53,973 nucleotides of DNA from an uncultured bacterium. GTDB lineage: Bacteria; Cyanobacteriota; Vampirovibrionia; Gastranaerophilales; JAILCC01. A program made the position numbers and the translations under genes. The stretch is taken from assembly GCA_949283935.1 (NCBI GenBank), contig CASDUJ010000023.1, positions 1 through 53,973 of the forward strand, read 5' to 3'. Below are positions 42,279 through 50,300 of this stretch, one piece after another. Under the pieces are notes generated by a model that saw only the letters and a list, made by a program, of their open reading frames with translations, was not told where the DNA came from and did no database searches. Each line of letters starts with the position of its first letter. Positions within the stretch are counted from its first letter, which is position 1.

Positions 42279-43196
42279 TTATAAATAATTATGGGAATAA
42301 ATATTTTTATTTAGAAGTATTTGTGCAGTTTTATATATAGCAATTTGTTGAGAATCTTTAGCATCATATTTAATTTCTTCTAATTCTGCAAAATTTTGCA
42401 TCATACAATAAAGTTGTAAATATAAATTATCATAAGATGTTTCAGGATTTTGAGTTTGAATTACTTTGTGAACTCTTAGAAGTTCTTTGTCAAAACTATC
42501 TACAATAGCACTATCTAAACCACATCCCATAGCTAAAACCATAAAAACTATATTTATAAGAGATCTATTTCCTTTTGGAGCACCATTAGATATGTTAGAA
42601 AGTCCTATAGTAGTTAACACAGGTGGTTCAAAAGATTCTTTAAACATTCTAATAGCATTTAGGGATTCCAAAACTTGTTCTTGCGCAACTGAAACGGGCA
42701 ATACAAGTGGGTCAAAAAAGATTTTATTATTTTCTATTTCATATTCTGTAGTTTGTTCAATTATGTTAAATGCTATTTCCAATCTTGCATCAGCTTCTTT
42801 GGGAATTCCTGTTTCATCGCTTAAAGTTAATGCAATAAGATTAGCCTGAAATTCTTTTGCTAAAGGCAAAAAATTGTCAAGTCTTTGTTTATCTGCACTA
42901 ATAGAATTAATTATGCAATCTTGGGGATTTTTTACAAATTCCAATCCGGCTCGCATTTCATCACAATTTGTAGTATCAAAAGAAATTGGAATGTCCGAAA
43001 CTTCTCTAATTACTGAAGCAAGCCATTTCATAGAACCCAAAGCCTTTCTTGCTGGTCCAATGTTTAAGTCTATATAATTTACATTAGCTTCTAGCATTTT
43101 GTTTATGTAATTAAAGATATAATTTTTGTCTTTATTTTCTATAGCTGTTTTTGTATTTTTAGAAATAATATGTATATTTTCGCCAATTAATTTCAA
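42279..43196 (-). CDS. Methyltetrahydrofolate-binding methyltransferase (pterin-binding, AcsE/MetH-like)
   Basis: This 305-residue TIM-barrel protein opens LIGENIHIISKNTKTAI and has the pterin-binding features NYIDLNIGPAR, PISFDTTNCDEM and IINSISADK, as in AcsE and the folate domain of MetH. These enzymes move a methyl group from methyl-THF to a corrinoid protein. The C-terminal part (VLTTIGLSNISNGAPKGNRS) is also typical. No corrinoid protein, CODH or metH gene is in the window. Its 3' end lies six bases from the structured RNA. The upstream neighbour on the same strand is a formyl-THF-using transferase, so the pair may share one-carbon chemistry. Confidence 0.82.
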   Translation of the reverse strand: MKLIGENIHIISKNTKTAIENKDKNYIFNYINKMLEANVNYIDLNIGPARKALGSMKWLASVIREVSDIPISFDTTNCDEMRAGLEFVKNPQDCIINSISADKQRLDNFLPLAKEFQANLIALTLSDETGIPKEADARLEIAFNIIEQTTEYEIENNKIFFDPLVLPVSVAQEQVLESLNAIRMFKESFEPPVLTTIGLSNISNGAPKGNRSLINIVFMVLAMGCGLDSAIVDSFDKELLRVHKVIQTQNPETSYDNLYLQLYCMMQNFAELEEIKYDAKDSQQIAIYKTAQILLNKNIYSHNYL

Positions 43197-43246
43197 TATT
43201 TTCTCCTTAAAATTTTAACAAAACTAATTATAATATAAATTAAAAT

Positions 43247-44200
43247 TTAAACAAATCTAGAACCTTTAGTTATACCAAATTCTTTCACCAATTCATTAGT
43301 TTGAGCAAAATAAGTTTGTTCATTAGTTCCCAATACTTTTGTTTGAATAAAACCATCATTTGCTGATATAAAAATTGAATTTTCTGTTATATCACAAATT
43401 GTTCCAGAAGGTAAAACTGCTGCCGATTTATTATAAACAAATTCAACTTCCCAAAATTTTATTTCTTTTCCATTAAAAAAGGAAACTGCACCAAAAAATG
43501 GATTCAATGCTCTTACAAATCTTTCTATATCTTTTATAGATTGATTCCAATTAATTTTGACATCATTAGTACCAGAAAAAATTTTGGGAGCTTTTTTGTA
43601 ATTTTCTGTTTTGTTTTGAGGAATTCTTGGTAATATTTCCTTTTTCTCTATTCTTTCTATAGTTTCCACACATAATTGAGCAGTAGCTTCATTCATTCGA
43701 TTAAAAAGCGAACCCATGGTATCGTTTTCCATTATAGGAATTTTAATTTGTTTTACTATATCTCCAGTATCAAAAGTTTCATCCATAAAATGCATAGTTA
43801 TTCCCGTTTCTTTTTCATTGTTATTTAAAACATGGAAATATGGATTTGCACCACGATAATCAGGCAAAAGCGATGGATGAAAATTTAAAGTACCTAATTT
43901 AGGAATTTCATAAAGTTCTTTTGGCAAAAGAAAATTATACGAACAAACAAAAGCAATATCCGGATTTAAATCTTTAATTGTTTGCAATAATTTTTCGTCT
44001 TTAAAATTTTTATTGTTGTCTATATGAAAAAGTTTATTTTGTTTTAAAAAATCTTTCATATATTCATAAGTAGGATCATCATTTGGAGAAGTTATTACTC
44101 CTACAATTTTTTTTCGAGCCTGTTTTAATGCAAAAATACAATAAAGAACTAAATCAGGCATTCCTATTATTAAAATTCTCTTTTTATTAAAACCAAACAT
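43247..44200 (-). CDS. Formyltransferase, methionyl-tRNA formyltransferase-like
   Basis: This 317-residue protein has the formyltransferase core, with the catalytic Asn-His-Asp set in LNFHPSLLPDYRGANP and FDTGDIVKQ. The C-terminal half (NWNQSIKDIERFVRALNPFFGAV) matches the tRNA-binding/C-terminal domain of Fmt. Overall length fits Fmt, which formylates initiator Met-tRNA with 10-formyl-THF. The N-terminal region (ILIIGMPDLVLYCI) departs from the usual Fmt opening, and the gene is not next to def. A sugar-amine N-formyltransferase (ArnA/FdtF type) is therefore an alternative. Confidence 0.7.
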   Translation of the reverse strand: MFGFNKKRILIIGMPDLVLYCIFALKQARKKIVGVITSPNDDPTYEYMKDFLKQNKLFHIDNNKNFKDEKLLQTIKDLNPDIAFVCSYNFLLPKELYEIPKLGTLNFHPSLLPDYRGANPYFHVLNNNEKETGITMHFMDETFDTGDIVKQIKIPIMENDTMGSLFNRMNEATAQLCVETIERIEKKEILPRIPQNKTENYKKAPKIFSGTNDVKINWNQSIKDIERFVRALNPFFGAVSFFNGKEIKFWEVEFVYNKSAAVLPSGTICDITENSIFISANDGFIQTKVLGTNEQTYFAQTNELVKEFGITKGSRFV

Positions 44201-44263
44201 AGATTTTTTCCATTCATTTATGTTACCATAGTATTACAAAAATTTGTATTGGGTAAGCTGTTA

Positions 44264-45319
44264 ATGTCAAAATCAAAAACATCAACTGTTTTTAATATTA
44301 TAGGTAATGGCACAAGATTATACATACAAAATCTTTTTACTTTAAGTGCACCTGTTGTTGCACCTGTTTTGGGGATGTTTTTGGGAATTTTCTTAATGAT
44401 TTTACCAGTTTATTTACTTCCTAAATTCTATCCTATGTGGACTAATATATTTCCTTGGTTAAAAGAATTTTTTGCCATTTTAACAATTGTATTTGTTTGT
44501 ATTTTACCAGGTCTTATAGTTTTTAAATTAGCTTTTTGGAATTATATGCTCAAAGTAGTTTCTTTAAATGCTATGGTAGGAGATATAGTAAAAAGAAAAG
44601 TTTTAAAATCTCATCAACACTACACTCAAATAATTGCTTTAAGAACAAAAGATTACATTTTAATGTTAACTATTTGGGCATTAATAATTTTAATGGGATT
44701 GACCTTGCCTGCAAGTATATTTTTGTTTGATATCGAACCTGTGTTTTTACCATATTTATTCATTGGATTTGAATTTTTAGCTGCATTTTTGTTAATAATT
44801 CTTTCTGTATATTTAAGCTTAAGTTTCCAAGTTTTTGCTTTCGAAACTTCTTTTGGACCTATGCAAACTTTAGAAGAAAGTTTCAAATTGGTTTTAAATA
44901 ATTTTTGGAGACTTGTTATGCTTATTTTAGCACTTGCTATAATTACTACTATTTTAGTTCCCCAAATTTTTGTCTTTCTTGCAGATATTTTAATGCTAAA
45001 AAATACTCTTGCTATACCTTTCAAAAATCTTTTGGAAAATATTTTTGAAAATTATAATGAATTATATAATTCATTACAAACTTTACCAATTTTTACATAT
45101 GATTCTCAACAAAAATTTATACTGGAAACATCAAAATGTTTTTCTATTAGTATAATTTCAACTTTAATAAGTCTTTTAATGTTACCTTTGGGTTCTTGTT
45201 ATTTTACATTGTTTTACTTTGATACAAAAAAAAGATTGATTTCTCAAAAAGAAGAAACAAAAGAAATAGAAAATACTTCTAAAAACAAAAGCAAGAAAGC
45301 TAAGAAAAATAATGTTTAA
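44264..45319 (+). CDS. Polytopic membrane protein, unknown
   Basis: This 351-residue protein has about six membrane spans in pairs: near residues 32-52, 66-90, 125-150, 155-180, 215-240 and 285-310. It ends in a Lys/Glu-rich tail. The arrangement and the NFWRLVMLILALAI and ESFKLVLNNF segments resemble the DUF975/glycerophosphodiester-type membrane domain proteins, but not clearly enough to name. A TTG at 44249 is in frame, but the ATG at 44264 is more natural. The stop overlaps the start of the small zinc-ribbon gene by 8 bases, so the two products probably act together. Confidence 0.75.
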   Translation: MSKSKTSTVFNIIGNGTRLYIQNLFTLSAPVVAPVLGMFLGIFLMILPVYLLPKFYPMWTNIFPWLKEFFAILTIVFVCILPGLIVFKLAFWNYMLKVVSLNAMVGDIVKRKVLKSHQHYTQIIALRTKDYILMLTIWALIILMGLTLPASIFLFDIEPVFLPYLFIGFEFLAAFLLIILSVYLSLSFQVFAFETSFGPMQTLEESFKLVLNNFWRLVMLILALAIITTILVPQIFVFLADILMLKNTLAIPFKNLLENIFENYNELYNSLQTLPIFTYDSQQKFILETSKCFSISIISTLISLLMLPLGSCYFTLFYFDTKKRLISQKEETKEIENTSKNKSKKAKKNNV

Positions 45320-45542
45320 ATGTACAAAGTGCAAAAAGGCAGACAAATTTGAATTAATGTTTAGCCCTGATTACAAAGGGAAAAAAATTATGGAAAAAAA
45401 GATAAATGAAAAAGGCCATATAACTATAACTGTAGATGGTTATACTTTTGTTCCAGATTTAAATTTTATGAATGGACATGCAGTTTGTAGTTATTGTGGT
45501 TCAATAAATTGTTGGGAATATTCTTTTCCAAGAAAAAAATAA
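45312..45542 (+). CDS. Small zinc-ribbon protein (76 residues)
   Basis: Two Cys pairs, CTKCKK at residues 4-7 and CSYCGS near 58-61, would bind one zinc as a ribbon. A late extra Cys (NCWEY) follows. The middle has a GHITITVDGYTFVPD beta segment. The gene overlaps the preceding membrane protein by 8 bases. No specific function is evident. Confidence 0.7.
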   Translation: MFKCTKCKKADKFELMFSPDYKGKKIMEKKINEKGHITITVDGYTFVPDLNFMNGHAVCSYCGSINCWEYSFPRKK

Positions 45543-45702
45543 TTTTTACAATTTTTCTCCTCCAAATCGAGTATTTTTTAGCAAATAAATTTAAGATAAC
45601 AAAAAAAAATATTAAAATATATGTAGGCTAGGTGTATCAATTATTGACATGCCAAAATTAATCATTAAAACAATGTAAGAAAGTAACTGTTAGGAGAAAA
45701 TT

Positions 45703-46248
45703 ATGGGTATAGCAGCAAGTCAAGCTAGATATTTATATCTAACTGCAAGACAAACTAACGTAGAATTTGAAGGGCAACAAATTAACCAAGCAAGAACAAA
45801 TCTTGCAAATGAACAAGCTGGATTATTTCAAGATATGTTGGAAATAGAAGCACCAACAGTTCCTACTTTATATGAAATAACAAATCAAATTAATGCTTGG
45901 GCCTCTCAAAGTCCTGCAGGTCCACATGCGGAAGATTACACAGGTGGAGAAAATGATCCAAAATACAAAAGTGATATGTCATTGTGGCTAGCTTCCAACA
46001 ATGGAACCGATGCAAATGCAGCTTATGATGTAGCAATGAACCAATACAATTCGGATCAATTGGCATATGAAAATGCTTTAGATGAAATAAATGCAAAATC
46101 AGAAGATATTCATCAACGAGATCAAGTATTAGAATTACAACTTAGACAACTTGACACAGAACAAGAAACTATTGTTACAGAACTTGAAAGTGTCAAGAAA
46201 GTAATTGATAAAAATATTGAAATTGTATTCAAAACATTCCAATCTTAA
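45703..46248 (+). CDS. MGIAASQAR-type helical protein, unknown function
   Basis: This 181-residue protein begins MGIAASQARYLYLTARQTN and continues as a helix with EFEGQQINQARTNLANE. The C-terminal 45 residues form another conserved helix pair (LELQLRQLDTEQETIV). The central part is Asp/Asn/Ala-rich. I recall proteins with this opening as repeated families in gut Melainabacteria, with no assigned role. There is no signal peptide. GGAG lies 8 bases before the ATG. The following gene is 16 bases downstream on the same strand, and its C-terminal helix has a similar character. The gap in front (45543-45702) holds a perfect TTGACA (45644-45649) but no good -10. Confidence 0.75.
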   Translation: MGIAASQARYLYLTARQTNVEFEGQQINQARTNLANEQAGLFQDMLEIEAPTVPTLYEITNQINAWASQSPAGPHAEDYTGGENDPKYKSDMSLWLASNNGTDANAAYDVAMNQYNSDQLAYENALDEINAKSEDIHQRDQVLELQLRQLDTEQETIVTELESVKKVIDKNIEIVFKTFQS

Positions 46249-46264
46249 TTAATGGAGTACCAAA

Positions 46265-47071
46265 ATGGCATATAAAAACGACAGTTATTTAGTTATAGCA
46301 AACAAATTTGGTTCGGCTAGTTCAGATGCCAAAGCAGAATTGTTTCAATTATATGACCAAATAAGAGATATTTCTGTAAATGGATCAACTTATTCAGGCA
46401 GTGGTTTTGAAGGCGTTGCAAGTTGGTTGATTAATATGTCAAGACTTATTGCTCCAAGTGCATATGCCCCCTTGTATGGTTATTCCGTTAATGTGCCCGG
46501 CACTTCTTATTCAACTCCAATAAGTGGAGGTAATGCAGTTTATTCAAGTGGAACTTCTGCTTTTGGACTATCAAATCTTTCAAATTATGGAGGATTTTCT
46601 ACCGGCTATGCAGCAGATTTAGGAAATCTTACAGGAATGGCTACTTCTATTACAGAAGGAGTTGAAACAGGATATGCTGCATCTATGGTAGATTGGCTGC
46701 CATCTACTGCTGCAGCTGCTGCTGGTATGTATTCTGGCTTTGGAGGAACTGGTACTAATCTTGTAATACCTCTTGCAGGATTTGTTTCAGGTATTGGAGG
46801 AATTGCAACTGCTTTAAGTCCTTATATGGGGGTATATGGCTTAGGTGCCACGCTTGCAGGAAATTTAATGCAAGGTTATGGAAGTGCTGTTTTAGCCGGA
46901 TATCAAAATATTAGTGGACGAATCCTTGCTAATGCTGACACTATTATGACTAACAAGGTTAGAAATATTGAAACCGTTGCCAAAATGCTTGATACCCAAG
47001 GAGATATTGTAAGAAAAATGCTCAAAGATAGTATTGAAAGCGATAGCAAAGCTATTCAAGATATGGGATAG
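46265..47071 (+). CDS. Gly/Ser/Ala-rich protein with helical C-terminus, unknown
   Basis: This 268-residue protein is rich in Gly, Ser, Ala and Tyr from about residue 30 to 210, with repeated Gly-x-Gly and Tyr-Gly patterns and hydrophobic stretches such as IPLAGFVSGIGGIATAL. The last 45 residues form an amphipathic helix (TNKVRNIETVAKMLDTQGDI). The composition resembles secreted or membrane-inserting proteins such as pore formers or type III substrates, but no signal peptide is present. It follows the MGIAASQAR gene by 16 bases with a GGAG site, so the two are co-transcribed. No family is recognised. Confidence 0.7.
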   Translation: MAYKNDSYLVIANKFGSASSDAKAELFQLYDQIRDISVNGSTYSGSGFEGVASWLINMSRLIAPSAYAPLYGYSVNVPGTSYSTPISGGNAVYSSGTSAFGLSNLSNYGGFSTGYAADLGNLTGMATSITEGVETGYAASMVDWLPSTAAAAAGMYSGFGGTGTNLVIPLAGFVSGIGGIATALSPYMGVYGLGATLAGNLMQGYGSAVLAGYQNISGRILANADTIMTNKVRNIETVAKMLDTQGDIVRKMLKDSIESDSKAIQDMG

Positions 47072-47073
47072 TT

Positions 47074-47301
47074 TTATAAATATCTCCCTCGCTCTGTGTT
47101 AGCAAGTTTAGTAATTTTTCCATTGTGTATTACGCATATTAAATCCGAATCTTCTATGATTTCTTTTAGTTTTTGTGCTTCCAATTTGTCATTTTCAAAC
47201 ATTTTTTTACATTGTTTTTTATGACATTTTCTTGTATGGGGACATTTTTTTTCAAAAGCATTTGCTTTAAATCCTAAATTCTTGATTAAATTTATTTTCA
47301 C
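47074..47301 (-). CDS. Small Cys/His-rich protein with MKIN tag (75 residues)
   Basis: It begins MKINLIKNLGFKANAFEKKC. A compact CPHTRKCHKKQC cluster (four Cys/His pairs in 13 residues) could bind a metal. A helix and a short VIHNGKITKL strand follow. The N-terminal dozen residues share the MKIN...G-F-G/K look of two other proteins in the window. It is convergent with the Gly-rich gene, 2 bases from its stop. The 90-base gap behind it, towards the autotransporter, has only A/T-rich inverted repeats. Confidence 0.6.
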   Translation of the reverse strand: MKINLIKNLGFKANAFEKKCPHTRKCHKKQCKKMFENDKLEAQKLKEIIEDSDLICVIHNGKITKLANTERGRYL

Positions 47302-47392
47302 TTGCGGTTTCCTTAAATAATTGTAAAAATTATCTTTGATTATTTTACAAATTAACTAAACAAATATTAAATAAAAATATTTCAACCACTAA

Positions 47393-50300
47393 TTAAAATT
47401 TCCAAGTTAGTCCGCCTTGAGGTGCAATACCTGTTCTTCCACCATTACGGAAAGAAAGTTGTAAATAACCTGTTAATCTGTCTTTGAAACGCTTAGTTAC
47501 ACCTATTCCATATTCCATATAACCATGTCTCATTTCTAAGTCAGGTAAATCTACATTCCCTGCACGTCCATCTATTTTACCATACAAATTATACATGTAT
47601 TGAGCTCCCAAATATAGACTAAATGTATCTTTTTGCCATATTAAATTCGCCCCTGGAGCTATATTAACTCCATTTAACATCCCTGAATTCATTCCCATCA
47701 TACCAAAATCAGTTTCCCAATTTTGTTTGCCAAATGCATTGTATGAAAGAAATAAATTAGGTTGAAATATAAAGTTTGCAGGAAGTTCTACATTGTATGC
47801 TGTTTTAGAAGCAGCTCCAGCGAACCAATTTCCTGTTCTATCTTTAACCCCTGCTACACCCATTTCATTGGAATATCCTCCACCATAACCTAACAATGAA
47901 GTTATAAAATTACCTTTATACAATGTACCCATTAATCCCATTTGCCCACCATTTTGGTAAGCATGTATTCCATAATTTCTTTGATTTGCTCCATTATAAG
48001 CCATAAAAAATGTTGGAATAAACTTCCATCCGTTTTCTAAATTTTTCAAAGGAAAATCTATTCCTACAATTGTTCCGTAAGAATTGTTTTGGAAACTAAT
48101 ATCTTCTGTCATAGCTACAGTTTCGAAGCCTCCATATATTTTGCCCCAAACTCCACCGTCTTTAGTTGAATATTGATAAGGAGCGAATAATGGATCAACA
48201 GAAGCATATTCGTTTGCATTGTTTCCATCAGCAAGCAATTGTCTTGAAACAACATCCATATGATCAAAAATCATATTACTTATAGATAATTGATTCATCC
48301 ATTGAGCAGCTGTTGTCATCTGTCCTCTAAATACTTTTGGATTAAACTCGGTTAATTTCAAAGAATATAAACCATTATCACCCTTATAACCAAATCTATA
48401 TTTACCTATAGGAGTATTAATCTCTGGAGCAACACTTATAAAATTGATGTTAGGATCAACAGTTCCCAAAGGATAAAAAACACGAAAATCTATTTCGCTA
48501 TCAATAGGTTGCTGAGAAGGATTTACCAAATTAATATTTGTTATTGCAATGTTGGCATTAGCAGCATTTGCGATAATATCTCCTCCTATTAAAAATGCAT
48601 CAGTTTCGCCACTTCTAACATCAATATCTAAACTATGTGAAGCTGTATTGTTTTCAGCTGAACCTACATAATAATTTTCAGCAACATAGTTGTATTCAAA
48701 ATCATTACTTATAGTATTTATTAAACCTGCATTGGAAAGATTATCAAGCTCAAATACATCCCTTTCAATATTCAAAACAGAACCTGCACCTATATCTAAA
48801 TTACCACCAGCAAATACTGAAGCATCTTTTAATGTTAATGTAGTATTGTTAAGTTCAGTCGTACCATATACTTGGTAAAAATCTGATGTGTTATTTATAG
48901 TTTTGTTTATGTCTTTTAAAGTCAAATATGCTTCATCAGAAATAACTGCAACTTGTCCTTCCCACAAATCATTGCTATCTAAAGTTACTTGGGCATCTCC
49001 ATATAAATACAATTCATTCCCCGAATATAATGAAATATTTACAGGTTCATCAATAATTGCATTTAAAACACTTACTGTATTACCTTGTGAACTTAAGGAA
49101 CCTATATTTAAATTTCCACCATTTAAAACAGAAATAAAATCTGGAACAACTATACTTTTGTCTAAATCCAAATGAGTTCCGCCAATTACAGATAAAGACG
49201 AACCAGGCATAATTATTGCAGCTTTGTTGTATGCCCCATTATTTAAAACCAAATCAGAATTGTTGAGATAAACAATACCTCCAGATATACTCGAACCATT
49301 TGTTAATTCCAAAGAAGAATTATTATTAAGTTTTAAAACACCCTCCTGCGGTACTCCGCCATATATCATGCCAGATTGGTAATAAGTAGCTTTTTCATCA
49401 GTGGTTTTTTGCACTCCATCTAATGTCAAAGTACCATTTAAATTATTTAATGCCCCATCCCAAATATCACTACCTTCTAAATCTACTTTTGCATCTATAT
49501 TGTTAATATTTAATGTAGAACCTTCATTGAGATTCACAATTGTTTCAGCTGTAATATAGTCATTCGAACCATCGAGATTTAAAACAGTACCAGTTCCTGT
49601 AATATTAAGATTTCCAGTATTTGCATTTAGCATACCTTCTTTGAGAATTGTTTTGTTATAATTTAAGGTGCCTCCATTTAAATTGACATCACCTTGCCAA
49701 ATAGTATTTTCTGCTAAATCCGTTGTGCCAGATATAATATTCAAAATACTGTTGTGGTAAATTTCTTTAGCAACAGAAGAATCTAAATCTCTTTCTACAT
49801 TAAGTTTACTTATTGTAGAACTATCTCCAACAATAAATTTTCCACCATTTATAACATCGTTATTATCTGTAGTGTAATTACCCAAAATTGTTGTTTGTCC
49901 AGCTGTAGTCATTTCCAAACTTCCACCTGCATTTTTGGAAGCATTTTTTAATATTAAATTTCCTCCATTTGAAACCACAGTTGAATTCCAGCTGTCATTT
50001 TCATTAATTGTTACTTGTCCTAAATCTACAGACATTTTAGATCCTGATGCTACATTAAGAGCAACAATTTCATCTATATAATCATTGCTATTATTTAAAA
50101 CCAAAGAAGTTCCATTAATAGTTAAATTCCCTTCTTGAGCATTTAAAAAACCACCGGCAGATTTTGAAGTATCATTTAAAATTAAATTAGCATTTTCATT
50201 TGTGATTACCTCTCCATCCCAAATTGTAGCATTGGACAATGTAACATTTCCATTATTTATTTGTAACTGAGCATCAGCATCAATTATTGTTCCTCTTGTT

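Noticed and set aside
42139-42288. Open frame of 49 codons over the structured RNA (ends VEGLDFFVGTFFDVYK)
   Set aside because: It has no ATG, GTG or TTG start before its last third and no ribosome site, and the long paired stem with T6 explains the sequence better.
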